Assembly: GCA_016710625.1 (NCBI GenBank)
Contig: JADJVK010000007.1
Coordinates: forward strand, 52,178-116,177
Source: Saprospiraceae bacterium
GTDB taxonomy: Bacteria; Bacteroidota; Bacteroidia; Chitinophagales; Saprospiraceae
DNA length: 64,000 nucleotides
Direction of reading: 5' to 3'
The notes under the pieces are model-generated. The model was not told where the DNA came from and did not search any database. It was given only the letters and a program-made list of their open reading frames with translations. A program made the position numbers and the translations under genes. Numbering within the stretch: position 1 is the first letter of the stretch; the number at the start of each line of letters is the position of its first letter. This document shows positions 45,938 through 55,740 of the stretch, piece after piece.

Positions 45938-48900
45938 TTAGTTTTTAGCGATAACTTCCACCCATTGCCCTTGTTTTCTTGCATAAATCGAATTGTCATA
46001 CATCGTTTCACACACAGTTCCAGGCAAATAATATCTACCAATATATGCTGCATTTAATTGAATTCTGAATATCTGAGTATTGTTTTTTCTCAAATCGAAA
46101 TAGGTATTCACCCTATCATCTCGAATATCTTGGTATCTTGGAATACTAGAATTTGACAAATTTGTAATGTTATCCATCCTCGTATTTCTGATTTCCCAGC
46201 CAGATGGGAATACTTGAGTCAGGGCAACTTCTTGATAGTCTATGCCTCTGGTGCCAGGATTATTGACGATTACTTCAGCAACAAAATCTGTCCCTTGTGC
46301 TATTTTTGATGGATTTATGTTTTCTCCTTTGGTGGATTTGAAATTGACAGTAAGATTCATATTTTTGCTGGCTGATGGTGCTTCATTTGAAATTGGTTTG
46401 CCTTTCATGACCAATCTAGTAAATAACATTCCATTTCCATTGTTCTTTACAGTTACTTTCTTTCCGTTTGAAGGAATTTTAATTTGCATGATTCCATTGT
46501 TCGAGCCAGCATTGGTTGTCTCTCCAGCTCCAACTTGGTAACTAAAGCTACATTTTGAATCATAACCTGTATTGCCTACAAACTTACTGGCAGCCATCAA
46601 TGTATAGGCTGTCGTTTGAGTGCTATACCAAGACTCAGAGCCCATGCTAACAGACAAATCTTTCAATACTTCAGCTCCCCTCATTTTGTCTCCAATCAAA
46701 GTCATCGTTTCTAGTATCATCGCTAGGTCTCGAACTTCAGAGCCATAAGTATAACTCAACTCTGTGTAGGGAGTTACTTTGTAAGCCACATTGGCAATGA
46801 TTTGTTTTGCCACATCCACTTTTCCAGAAATAGCAAATGCAGCAGCCAACCTCCATTTCGCAGCAACAGATAAATTTAACCTTTCTTTCAATCGATTCAT
46901 TGCACCTAATTCAGGTGCTTTTGCCAATGCTAAAGTGTATAAACGATATGCTTGATTCAAATCTTTTGACTCAAATGAATAGCCAGAATCATCCAAAGCA
47001 GGATCCCAACGTTGGGCAACTTTTTGTTGATATCTTTGCCATCGCTCTATCATATTGTATGGAATGGTGTAACCTTTCAACCTAGCCTCCAATAAAAAAT
47101 GGCCAACATAATTGGTACTCCAATGGCTGATAGCACTTTCTCCGGGCCAATAACCAAACCCACCAGCATCCGTTTGAAATAATTTCAATTTTTCAATGGC
47201 AGCTTTGATATTGTAATTAATTTCTTGCTTTTTTGTGTTGTCCAAACTCATTAGTTTATCCAAAAATAGTTGTGGAAAAGCTCCAGAAGTGGTTTGCTCA
47301 ACACATCCATGAGGATATTGTACCAAATAATCTAATCTAGCAGTTAGGTTTAATGGAGGAAGACTAGAAACTTCAAGCATTGCAGAAGCATTTTCAGAAG
47401 TTCCTATTTCATTATAATTGGTCGTCCATGACTTTCCACCATCAACCATTCCGTCCACAATATCAGTAACATAAGGATTTGGGTTTCGCACCTCTACTTC
47501 GATATCTTGCATCGAAATTTCATTTCCACTTTTCGCCACAATTTTGAATTTTGCTACGCCTTGTTTGTTTTTCACATCAAAGGCGAAAGTAGCTAGGTCG
47601 TCCCCAGGATTCTTAAAAGAAAGACTTTTGGTAGAAGTTCCGATGGAAACCAATTCATTGGATTCTTTTACGGTTATATCTACATTCTTTATTTTTTTAT
47701 CCATTACAAACACATTCACCGGCAATTGTAGTTTTTCGCCAGGACTAAGCACCCTTGGCAAAGTAGCCAAAATCATTAGCGGATTCTTTACTGCTACAGT
47801 TTTTTCTGCATTACCATAGGCACCTTTATTGCATGCTACCACCATAGCCCTTACGGAGCCTACATAGTTGGATATCTTGATATTATGTTTTGCAGTTTTT
47901 CCTTTTTCAAGAAAAAATGGACCCAGATGCATCACTACAGGTTTGAACCTATTGGCTTTTCTTTGCGAAGCAGCCTTATAGTTAATTCCATCCCCTCCAA
48001 TACTCAATATTCTTTCTAATTCTCCACCAAAAGCACCTAAAACTTGGTCGTAAATATCCCAAGTTTTTACTCCTAATGCTTCTCTTGCATAAAATGCATC
48101 CCAAGGATTGGGAGTTTTAAACCTTGTCAAATCCAATAAACCATCATCAACTATTGCTAAGGTATAAGCCATATTGTTGCCCGTTTTTTCAGATACTTCC
48201 ACAGTAAAATCTTTATCTGGACGAACTTCATCAGGCATTGTAATTGCTGGCTTTAGAATTGTATTCGGATCTTCTACACCGATGGGAGTAACCCCATACA
48301 TTCTAATGGGTAAATCATTCTTGGTTTGAGCATGAGGTTGTATGAGGGTGACATGGGCATAGACAGTAGGAGCAAATTCTGGCTTTGCAGTAATTCTTAT
48401 CGTGTTTTCACCAGCTTTTGCCTCTTTCCAATAGTAATCGACTACTCTAGAGCCATTTTCAAGGGTAATTAAAACTTTACCAGCTTCTCCCGTTGGAATT
48501 TTTAATTCTATATTTTCACCTACTTTATATTTTTCTTTTGCTGAAGAGAAAGATAACATTGTAGCAGCCTCATTCACAGTAGCTTGATTGTTATCGTCAT
48601 ACCAAGGATATCCTGCATAGAAGAAGTCCCCAGTGCTATGTCCCCCAATTTCATCCACTGCTCTCACCAAATATCTTCCCCAATCATTAACATTGACGGT
48701 CCAAGTTGCCTCTCCCTTTTGATTCGTTTTTACTAATTCTTGTTTGAGGGCTCCTAAATGTGTACTACTATTAAATTGAGAAATATTGTCATCACCTTGA
48801 TCCCACCACCATCTCCAATCACAACGATACAATCCGATCTTCAAACTACGGTCAGCTATCGGTTTCCCGTCTTTACCAACGATAACAAAGGATATTTTTG

Positions 48901-51526
48901 CATTCTTTTTAATATCCACTCTTTTCTCCCCATCTTTAATTGGAATATCAACTCCTACATAAAAATTATATGGATGATAAGCCATTGAAAAATTGTCGGT
49001 ACTAAAATCACCACCTTTCTCAAAGACACGAACTTTGAAATCTACTTTCAGCTTTCCTGGGGCTAAAAAATTTGGTGCAGGATGATATCCAACTTTTGCA
49101 TTGCCCGTAGCATCTAAATTTCCATTGTAAATTACTTGTGGCTCAGCAACTGTAAATTTCCTTGACGGGTCATCGAAATTATAACTTGGGTATTTTTCGA
49201 ATTTTGTTGGAACGGACTTTAATTGTGTTTCTACCTTAGCATTTAAGCCACTAGCTGGAGAGCCATGCAACCAATTTGCTTGAAGGTTTCCAATTTCGGC
49301 ACTATTTCCAGCAGAAAGCTCACTTTTTCCAAAATCCAAACTCAATTTTAGTCTATTGGGTTTGACAGTTTCTATTTTTAAAGGGTAGAAAAATTTTGCT
49401 CCACCTACTTTTATAATTGTCATCCAAGTGCCTGTTGGAGATTCTGTGTTGGTTGCGATGTGGAAAGGATAGACGTTGTTTACATTATTGGTAGTGGTAG
49501 TTTTGTAGAAAAGCTGCCCTTTTGCATCTTGCAACTCAAAAGAAACTGGGTAGCCATTCGGCAATTTATTTCCTTTGTCTTCCAAAACAAAATTTAGATA
49601 TAAAGAATCTCCTGGTCTCCAAACGCCTCTTTCACCATATAAATATCCTTTCAATCCTTTTTGGGTTTCCACTCCAGCAATATCAAATTTGCTCAAGGAT
49701 AAGGAAGTACCATCTCCTAATTTCAGATAACCTTTTTGGTCACCCTTTGTAACGATTACGACAAAAGGGTTTTTCTCGAACTCAAGCATTGCCATTCCAT
49801 TATTGTCAGTAATGGCAGTTTTCATGAGTTGATTTTGGTAGTCAAAAAATTCCAATTTAGCTCCAGCAATTGGCTCAGTAGTTCTGATGTCAGAAACAGC
49901 TACAAAGTAGGAATGGTCGTTTCCGCCTTTTGCAATAATCCCTATATTTGAAGAAAAAACATTTCTTTTAATGAACTTGTCGCTATTGTAATAAGCTTGT
50001 TTACAAGGGTTTGTTCTGTCCTCCCATCTGTAGCCATCATAATATCCATCCGATCCATAATAGTCGCCTAGGATACTTTTTACTTCTCCATTTTCATCTG
50101 TTTCTTCTTTAGTGAAGAGCAGGTCATAGTTTTTGTTTTGAACTTTTTTCTGATCATTCCCACAAGAATAATTAGAGTATTCTTGGCGGAAACCAATTCT
50201 TATTTGATAGATGGCACTCGGATCATTTTTGATAAATTTGGATAAATCCACTGAATAACGAGTCCACTCATTGTTATTAGCATTTGAATTTATTTCTTTT
50301 AAAGAAACTTTTTTCTGAAAAACAATTCTTCCCACTCTCTCCAAATCATAATCGCCTTCGATATTATTGGTTTGTAGAAATTGAAGGATATTATTGTTGA
50401 AAATTTTAAATATTTCAATATCAACAGCATTCAGGCTGATGGCTTCAAATGGGAAAATTAATCCGTCAGAATTTGGCATAATCACTCCTCTTCCGACCAA
50501 ACGGACTTGCGGAGTAGCATTTTCAAAATTCAATGCCCACTGAGTAGGATTTTTCAAGGTATTTCCACTGATACTTTTGATTCCAGGAGCAATAAACAAA
50601 TTATGCTGTCCAGAAATTCTTCCTGCAGGATAAATTCTCACGATATTTCCATCAATTGCATAGGTCAAATTCCCTGTATTATTATCCAAATTGATCATTC
50701 CATTCAAATCTTGATTTTGTTGAATGGGTTCTGTGAAGAACACTAAGATGGTCTGCTCTTTTTCTTGCACCACTTTTGCGGATGCAACTAAAAAGTCGTT
50801 TTTGGAGGAAACTGGTATTTTCAATTCTCCATTTATAGATAAATCGATTGGACTTCCATTCCATTTTAATAACAAATTAGATTCCTTTTCTCCTCTGATA
50901 ATGCCATCAATAACGAAATCATGACGTAATTTTTCGTTGTTGTGTACCCATTTGATAGTTAGTTCTTTATCTTCTTGGTATGCTTTCAAAAGTTTTTCTA
51001 CCTCCCCATTTTCAGTCACATCGGACATGTTGACTGTACCTGTAAGTGACTGTTTGCTCAAATCTTGCATATCTGAAGATCTAAGCCCATCTGCAACCAC
51101 ATCAAAATACAATTCCCTTGTCTGGAAATCAAACTCGAAAGTACTTAACCCTTTTGGAAGATTTTTATAGAGTTTATCCAATTTTATGCTACCTAAATAG
51201 TTGGTTTTAGAGCTCAATGGAGTTTTAGGTTCCATCAAAATAGTTCGGTCATCTTCCCAAATTGCTTTGCCATTAATAGAAGGGGAAAAGCTAATAATTG
51301 ACCCAACTTCACCGCCAATTTTTTCCTTTTCTATCACTGCATTCGTAAAACGAACTCTAATAGGAGCATTTTTTGAAATCGTACCAGATGTGTAAGCATA
51401 GATATACGAGCTAATTTCAGCAGGCATAGGCTTAGCTTTTCTAGAATTTTTACAACTAAATAACAATGAAGTAAGTAAAAAGAATACTAAAATAAATCGG
51501 GATAATAGATTGCCAAGCTTTGACAT
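45938..51526 (-). CDS. Alpha-2-macroglobulin-family lipoprotein with thioester motif
   Basis: A 1862-residue protein, the largest in the window. A lipoprotein signal (LLFSCKNS) anchors it. The order is an N-terminal unfoldable MG region, several macroglobulin beta-sandwich domains (GYLYGERGVWRPGDSLY is a hallmark of bacterial members), and a helical thioester domain with PHGCVEQTT (Cys 1408, Gln 1411 forming the thioester), then TDAGGFGYWPG and a C-terminal receptor-like domain. Bacterial A2M proteins are thought to trap proteases in the periplasm or at the surface. They often sit next to the penicillin-binding protein gene pbpC; it is not here. The frame appears intact. Confidence 0.92.
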   Translation of the reverse strand: MSKLGNLLSRFILVFFLLTSLLFSCKNSRKAKPMPAEISSYIYAYTSGTISKNAPIRVRFTNAVIEKEKIGGEVGSIISFSPSINGKAIWEDDRTILMEPKTPLSSKTNYLGSIKLDKLYKNLPKGLSTFEFDFQTRELYFDVVADGLRSSDMQDLSKQSLTGTVNMSDVTENGEVEKLLKAYQEDKELTIKWVHNNEKLRHDFVIDGIIRGEKESNLLLKWNGSPIDLSINGELKIPVSSKNDFLVASAKVVQEKEQTILVFFTEPIQQNQDLNGMINLDNNTGNLTYAIDGNIVRIYPAGRISGQHNLFIAPGIKSISGNTLKNPTQWALNFENATPQVRLVGRGVIMPNSDGLIFPFEAISLNAVDIEIFKIFNNNILQFLQTNNIEGDYDLERVGRIVFQKKVSLKEINSNANNNEWTRYSVDLSKFIKNDPSAIYQIRIGFRQEYSNYSCGNDQKKVQNKNYDLLFTKEETDENGEVKSILGDYYGSDGYYDGYRWEDRTNPCKQAYYNSDKFIKRNVFSSNIGIIAKGGNDHSYFVAVSDIRTTEPIAGAKLEFFDYQNQLMKTAITDNNGMAMLEFEKNPFVVIVTKGDQKGYLKLGDGTSLSLSKFDIAGVETQKGLKGYLYGERGVWRPGDSLYLNFVLEDKGNKLPNGYPVSFELQDAKGQLFYKTTTTNNVNNVYPFHIATNTESPTGTWMTIIKVGGAKFFYPLKIETVKPNRLKLSLDFGKSELSAGNSAEIGNLQANWLHGSPASGLNAKVETQLKSVPTKFEKYPSYNFDDPSRKFTVAEPQVIYNGNLDATGNAKVGYHPAPNFLAPGKLKVDFKVRVFEKGGDFSTDNFSMAYHPYNFYVGVDIPIKDGEKRVDIKKNAKISFVIVGKDGKPIADRSLKIGLYRCDWRWWWDQGDDNISQFNSSTHLGALKQELVKTNQKGEATWTVNVNDWGRYLVRAVDEIGGHSTGDFFYAGYPWYDDNNQATVNEAATMLSFSSAKEKYKVGENIELKIPTGEAGKVLITLENGSRVVDYYWKEAKAGENTIRITAKPEFAPTVYAHVTLIQPHAQTKNDLPIRMYGVTPIGVEDPNTILKPAITMPDEVRPDKDFTVEVSEKTGNNMAYTLAIVDDGLLDLTRFKTPNPWDAFYAREALGVKTWDIYDQVLGAFGGELERILSIGGDGINYKAASQRKANRFKPVVMHLGPFFLEKGKTAKHNIKISNYVGSVRAMVVACNKGAYGNAEKTVAVKNPLMILATLPRVLSPGEKLQLPVNVFVMDKKIKNVDITVKESNELVSIGTSTKSLSFKNPGDDLATFAFDVKNKQGVAKFKIVAKSGNEISMQDIEVEVRNPNPYVTDIVDGMVDGGKSWTTNYNEIGTSENASAMLEVSSLPPLNLTARLDYLVQYPHGCVEQTTSGAFPQLFLDKLMSLDNTKKQEINYNIKAAIEKLKLFQTDAGGFGYWPGESAISHWSTNYVGHFLLEARLKGYTIPYNMIERWQRYQQKVAQRWDPALDDSGYSFESKDLNQAYRLYTLALAKAPELGAMNRLKERLNLSVAAKWRLAAAFAISGKVDVAKQIIANVAYKVTPYTELSYTYGSEVRDLAMILETMTLIGDKMRGAEVLKDLSVSMGSESWYSTQTTAYTLMAASKFVGNTGYDSKCSFSYQVGAGETTNAGSNNGIMQIKIPSNGKKVTVKNNGNGMLFTRLVMKGKPISNEAPSASKNMNLTVNFKSTKGENINPSKIAQGTDFVAEVIVNNPGTRGIDYQEVALTQVFPSGWEIRNTRMDNITNLSNSSIPRYQDIRDDRVNTYFDLRKNNTQIFRIQLNAAYIGRYYLPGTVCETMYDNSIYARKQGQWVEVIAKN

Positions 51527-51671
51527 ACGGTTACAATAAGTTGTTGAATTTGAAAATTAGGGAAAATTTACAAAGAAAAATTGAGATTAAGTTTTTTTGG
51601 GATATATTTATTTTGATAAAGTGTAAAAATGAAAATTAAGGAATGATTTTTCACCCAAATCTTTCTAAAAA

Positions 51672-52715
51672 TCAAACAACTGCTGGTTCTAATAAGGTCA
51701 ATGTGTTATTGTCAGCATCCATTTCAGCTTCAATTCCGATAGGTATAGTAAACTGATTATTAATATGTCCGAAGGACATCCCATAAATAGTAGGAATTTT
51801 CAAATCTTCCAATCTGTCTTTGAACATGTCAATTAATGAAAGGGACTCGTCAGGATTGGGCGGCTGGCATTTATCGAAAATTCCTAAAATAATACCATTG
51901 GCTCTGCCTAATTCACCAGTCATTTTAAGTTGAGTTAACATTCTATCGAGCCGATATGGTTTTTCTTCCAAGTCTTCCAAAAACAAAAGTCTTTTTTTTG
52001 TAGTCCACTCATAATCTGTTCCTGTCAAAGCAGAAATTAGGGATAAATTTCCTCCAGTCAATACTCCTCTAGCCTTACCTTTATTGATAACTGAAGTGAA
52101 AAACCCAGGCCTAGTTTGTTCCTCATAATTATCTGAACATCCTTTAATTAGGTAGTTTTCGGTTGGGTTCATCAATATATTTTTCACATGCTCTAACGTG
52201 TATGGTGTGAACTCCGAATTTGCAACAGGTCCATGGAAACATATCAAGCCAGTTTTGATGTGAAAAGCTTGAAGTAATGCTGTGATATCGCTATAGCCAA
52301 TAAAAACTTTGGGGTTGTCTTTTATTAAATGATAATTGATTTTGTCCAAAATCCTTGTGGCACCATAACCACCTCTCATACACCAAATGCCATTTACCTC
52401 CGAATCTTCAAACATGCAATGAATATCTTCCAGCCGTTGTTCGTCTGTTCCAGCTAGATATCCATTTCTATTTAAAATGTTTTTTCCAACTTTCACTTTA
52501 AAGCCCATTGCCTCAATATTCGCAATAGCTTTTGCATATCTCGATTCTGGAATTGGGCTACAAGGGCTGATAAGTCCTATCGTATCTCCCACTTTTAATC
52601 GCTGTGGTTTTACACTTTTTTTCACATTAAAATCATTATTTGCATATATTTTTGCATTAAATCCCATACTTACTATTGCTGATGTAAGCAATTTGTTAAA
52701 ATTTCGTCTTTTCAT
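51672..52715 (-). CDS. LD-carboxypeptidase, S66 family
   Basis: A 347-residue serine peptidase of the LdcA family, which removes the D-Ala from tetrapeptides during peptidoglycan recycling. The nucleophile Ser is in GYSDITALL, after CMRGGYGATRILD; the Glu is in LFLEDLEEKPYRLDRM and the His near FGHINNQFTIP, the expected Ser-Glu-His order. The N terminus MKRRNFNKLLTSAI resembles a Tat signal (cleavage perhaps at YAN|ND), unusual for a family that is often cytoplasmic, so this copy may act outside the cytoplasm. Confidence 0.87.
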   Translation of the reverse strand: MKRRNFNKLLTSAIVSMGFNAKIYANNDFNVKKSVKPQRLKVGDTIGLISPCSPIPESRYAKAIANIEAMGFKVKVGKNILNRNGYLAGTDEQRLEDIHCMFEDSEVNGIWCMRGGYGATRILDKINYHLIKDNPKVFIGYSDITALLQAFHIKTGLICFHGPVANSEFTPYTLEHVKNILMNPTENYLIKGCSDNYEEQTRPGFFTSVINKGKARGVLTGGNLSLISALTGTDYEWTTKKRLLFLEDLEEKPYRLDRMLTQLKMTGELGRANGIILGIFDKCQPPNPDESLSLIDMFKDRLEDLKIPTIYGMSFGHINNQFTIPIGIEAEMDADNNTLTLLEPAVV

Positions 52716-52841
52716 TTGTCTATAAAATGATATTTCTTAACGTATAAAAAAAGTTGTAAATAATTGGTTGTTAGGCATTATGCTGATAATAATTATTTTA
52801 ATATATTTCAAAAATAGTGTCACAAAAATTGATTTACGAAT

Positions 52842-52872
52842 TTTGAATACAGTTTTCTACCAATTACTTTTG
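52842..52872 (+). promoter_or_regulatory. Orphan consensus promoter in the batA-LD-carboxypeptidase gap
   Basis: TTTG (52842-52845), 19-nt spacer, TACTTTTG (52865-52872): exact fit to TTTG-N19-TAnnTTTG. No plus-strand protein gene follows; an intrinsic terminator lies 53-85 nt downstream. Confidence 0.6.
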
Positions 52873-52877
52873 TCTTA

Positions 52878-52957
52878 TTATTCAAGTGAATCTGAATTTT
52901 ATTAATGTTTGTTTTTTGTATTATCCTGTCAGAAATAGTTTTGGCAGGTTTTTTTTT
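52878..52957 (+). ncRNA. Predicted small RNA of about 80 nt
   Basis: Bounded by the consensus promoter at 52842-52872 and a terminator at 52925-52957. The hairpin pairs CCTGTCA with TGGCAGG (7 bp, one G-U) and is followed by nine T. The T-tract exists only in the plus direction, so the hairpin is not simply the batA terminator. The transcript would begin near 52878 and slightly overlap the 3' end of batA in antisense. The only ORF in it encodes 18 hydrophobic residues. Strand and ends are inferred from sequence signals only. Confidence 0.45.
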
Positions 52958-53957
52958 ATAATTTTCTGAGTATAAAATATTTAATAATAAAATTGAAAAA
53001 TAAAAAGGCTATTGAAAAATAGATAAATTTATAAAATAACTCTTGATATTTCAAACTGGTTATTACTTCATTTTTCGACTTCTCCAATTTGTCTATTTCC
53101 TCATAAATACTTGTTAATTTATCTTTAGACGTAGCTCTGAAGTATTTGCCACCAGTTTGGTTTGCCATTTCTTGCAATAATTTTTCATCTATCTTAACTT
53201 CCTTAAATTCAAAAATTATATTGCCAATTGCATCTCTTGCTGTGGGCATATTTGCAAAGCCATTTGATCCAACACCAATAGTATATAACTTTATTTTAAA
53301 ATCTTGAGCTAATTTTGCTGCAACTTCAGGTGAGATATATCCTGCATTATTCTCACCATCAGTCAATAAAATTAAAACTTTACTTTTAGAAGTACTGTTT
53401 TTTAATCGATTGACTCCTGCAGCAAGCCCCATCCCAATGGCAGTCCCATCTTCAAGAATGCCACACCGAAGTTCAGTAATGATATCTTTTAGAATATTAT
53501 GATCAGTCGTTAATGGACATTTTGTCAAAGCTTCACCCGAAAAGATAATTAATCCAATTCGATCAAAAGTCCTTTTGTCAATAAATTCAATAGCAGTTTT
53601 TTTACTCACCTCCAATCGGTCAGGGTCGAAATCTCTAGCCAACATACTGCCAGACAAATCCATAACTAGCATAATATCAATCCCTTCTGCATAGTTTTTT
53701 ACTTCGTTATAGATTTTCTGTGGTCTTGCCAAAGCAAAAATCAATCCTGACAATCCAAGTATAAAAAAGATTGGTCTGATTTCGTTTAAAACAATTTTCC
53801 AAGTGAGTACTCTGGGAGTAGCAATCGTAGTATAAAAAAATGTCCCAGCCTTTCTTACTTTTTTGTACCAAAAATATAGAATGATTGGCAAGAGTAAAAA
53901 AAGCAGAAAAAATGCAGGATTTGCAAAAGTTACATCAGGAAACAACGGTATCTTCAT
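52956..53957 (-). CDS. VWA-domain protein, BatA-like
   Basis: A 333-residue membrane protein: two N-terminal helices (PAFFLLFLLLPIILYFW and EIRPIFFILGLSGLIFAL), a von Willebrand factor A domain (about residues 85-280) with the metal-binding motif VMDLSGSMLARDF, TTDHN and LLTDGENN, and a C-terminal helix. This is the BatA arrangement of Bacteroidota aerotolerance-type operons, where the domain faces the periplasm. It overlaps the upstream Bat-like gene by 23 nt, so the two are co-translated. The usual MoxR ATPase and DUF58 genes are absent from the window. Confidence 0.85.
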   Translation of the reverse strand: MKIPLFPDVTFANPAFFLLFLLLPIILYFWYKKVRKAGTFFYTTIATPRVLTWKIVLNEIRPIFFILGLSGLIFALARPQKIYNEVKNYAEGIDIMLVMDLSGSMLARDFDPDRLEVSKKTAIEFIDKRTFDRIGLIIFSGEALTKCPLTTDHNILKDIITELRCGILEDGTAIGMGLAAGVNRLKNSTSKSKVLILLTDGENNAGYISPEVAAKLAQDFKIKLYTIGVGSNGFANMPTARDAIGNIIFEFKEVKIDEKLLQEMANQTGGKYFRATSKDKLTSIYEEIDKLEKSKNEVITSLKYQELFYKFIYFSIAFLFFNFIIKYFILRKL

Positions 53958-54867
53958 TTTTATCTTCTGATTTTATGATAAATGATTCCATTGTGTCAAT
54001 GTGATTTCGGGTAGTATTAATCATGGTTTCATTGATTTCGTTACTATAGTTTTGTTTTGCAAACTTCACTTTATCAAACAATTGCTTCAATTTTATGGAT
54101 TGGTCAATCATTGGTTTTTCTAAAATAGAGTTCGCTAGTTTTGCTTTTATTTCTGTCGTACTTGCCTCCAAGGCTTCTATCCCCACAGCATTACCCAGAT
54201 ATTCTCTATAAATATGGCTCAACACCGTATAAAAAGCAATATAATAGCCAGAGGATAACAAATCTGATTTCTCTAAATCCTCCAATCTTTCCATAGCTTT
54301 TTCATAAGGTGGAATTCTTACGATTTCAACAGGTGGTGCTTCTTCCTCATGATTTTTCTTTTTTCTAAAAACAAAGTAAAGCACTAGAATAAGCAATATA
54401 GCCAAAAATATATTTAAATAAAGTGGCCAATTGTCATACCAATAGATTTTGACTTCTTCTATATCTTTTATAGGAGCTATATTCGTTTCTGTACTATCCA
54501 ACTTTGGGTTTGTAATTTTTAGTGTTACAGAATTGGTGTAAATTTCAGAAGTCGTTCCCAAGTCTTCAATGACTAGCGGAATTGGTGGAAGGATGATATC
54601 TCCAGTATCAAAAGCGACAAAATTAGTGGTATATACTTTCCCAGTAGTGGTCGAATATTCCTGCTTTTTATCAGATAATCTTGATAATTGTTTGATACTA
54701 TCTAAAACTTCAAACTTTATTTTTCTGATAGATTTGTAAGGGTCTTCATAACGAACGATGACCACCACACTATCACCTACTTCCACATGATAGTTATCCA
54801 ATTCCAAGTATTGAGCAAAAAGCCAATTAGGAAAGGTGAATAAAAATATTAATAGTAGTAGTCTCAA
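53935..54867 (-). CDS. Bat-operon membrane protein with DUF4381-like C-terminal region
   Basis: A 310-residue exported protein: signal peptide (LFA|QYLE), an extracytoplasmic beta-rich domain (about residues 20-140), one membrane helix (LYLNIFLAILLILVLYFVF, about 157-175) and a helical cytoplasmic tail. The tail pattern (PPYEKAMERLEDLE, YYIAFYTVLSHIYREYL, LKQLFDKVKFAKQNY) fits the small membrane protein that precedes batA in such operons. Its function is not established; the operon is linked to stress tolerance in some bacteria. The start overlaps nothing upstream. Confidence 0.7.
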   Translation of the reverse strand: MRLLLLIFLFTFPNWLFAQYLELDNYHVEVGDSVVVIVRYEDPYKSIRKIKFEVLDSIKQLSRLSDKKQEYSTTTGKVYTTNFVAFDTGDIILPPIPLVIEDLGTTSEIYTNSVTLKITNPKLDSTETNIAPIKDIEEVKIYWYDNWPLYLNIFLAILLILVLYFVFRKKKNHEEEAPPVEIVRIPPYEKAMERLEDLEKSDLLSSGYYIAFYTVLSHIYREYLGNAVGIEALEASTTEIKAKLANSILEKPMIDQSIKLKQLFDKVKFAKQNYSNEINETMINTTRNHIDTMESFIIKSEDKNEDTVVS

Positions 54868-54902
54868 ATTAAATTAAATTTCAAAATATAATAAAAAGAT
54901 TA

Positions 54903-55358
54903 TTAGGCTTTTATCATATGAATATGATCTATTCCATCTTCATCATATACGTCCCCAACTCTTTTGAAGCCAAAAGATTCATAGAATTTTTCCAAATATA
55001 ACTGTGCTCCAATTTTTATTGAATAATTCTTGCCAAATAATTCATAAATCTTATCAATAGATTTTTCCATAATCAATTTGCCCACACCTTGATTTCTGAA
55101 AGCTGGATGATTGACCACTCTTCCAATGGAAGTATAATTTGGATAGGAAATACCTTCTGGTATCAGCCGAGTATAACCTAATAAAGCCGAATCCTCATTG
55201 TAGAGCATTAAATGCCATGCTTTCTGATCTTTGTAATCTGTATCAACAAAAACACAGTTTTGCTCCAAAACAAAAACCTCATTTCGCAAATTCAAAATAT
55301 CATATAATTCATGGATACTTAATTCGGTAAATTGTTTGCAAGCAAATCGGTAGCTCAT
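54903..55358 (-). CDS. GNAT N-acetyltransferase, ElaA-like
   Basis: A 151-residue cytoplasmic acetyl-CoA-dependent acyltransferase. The region LNLRNEVFVLEQNC, then GYTRLIP, IGRVVNHPAFRNQGVGKLIM (with the Q/R-x2-G-x-G/A motif A) and FYESFGFKRVGDVYDEDGI match the ElaA-like branch. The acceptor is unknown. The next gene upstream ends 5 nt before its start. Confidence 0.83.
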   Translation of the reverse strand: MSYRFACKQFTELSIHELYDILNLRNEVFVLEQNCVFVDTDYKDQKAWHLMLYNEDSALLGYTRLIPEGISYPNYTSIGRVVNHPAFRNQGVGKLIMEKSIDKIYELFGKNYSIKIGAQLYLEKFYESFGFKRVGDVYDEDGIDHIHMIKA

Positions 55359-55363
55359 TTGAA

Positions 55364-55606
55364 TTATTGTTTTTCAAAAATAAGTATAAATCCAGATGTG
55401 TAAGTTGTTGGATACATACTAGAAAACATTTTTGTAGAGTTGATGGCTTCCATGCAATGAAATTTATATCCTTCTAAAACCTTTTCATTAATAGCTGCTT
55501 GGATATCTCTACTGACAGTATCTCCATTCACATCCTCTATTTTTCCAGTCCATGCACTCCCTTTTGGGGTATCTATCGGAATAAAAATTGTCTTATATTC
55601 TATCAT
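55364..55606 (-). CDS. Small DUF4177-like protein
   Basis: An 80-residue cytoplasmic protein. It reads IEYKTIFIPIDTPKGSAW, then INEKVLEGYKFHCMEAINST and a final strand FILIFEKQ, the EGY/GW-plus-strand pattern of small DUF4177-type proteins. No function can be given. It is 5 nt upstream of the acetyltransferase gene and probably co-transcribed with it. Confidence 0.55.
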   Translation of the reverse strand: MIEYKTIFIPIDTPKGSAWTGKIEDVNGDTVSRDIQAAINEKVLEGYKFHCMEAINSTKMFSSMYPTTYTSGFILIFEKQ

Positions 55607-55690
55607 TGAATCAATATTTTTCGCAATTTCTAAAAAAATATCAATCTCACCAATACAAACTGAATTTTTTATTCAATTTCAATCCATCCA

Positions 55691-55723
55691 CTTGATATAG
55701 TGCCCCATTATCCAATATCTTTG
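55691..55723 (+). promoter_or_regulatory. Promoter of the PorE-like gene
   Basis: TTG at 55692-55694 and TATCTTTG at 55716-55723, spaced 21 nt, 17 nt before the ATG at 55741. Confidence 0.45.
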
Positions 55724-55740
55724 TAGGAATACTTTCAAAA

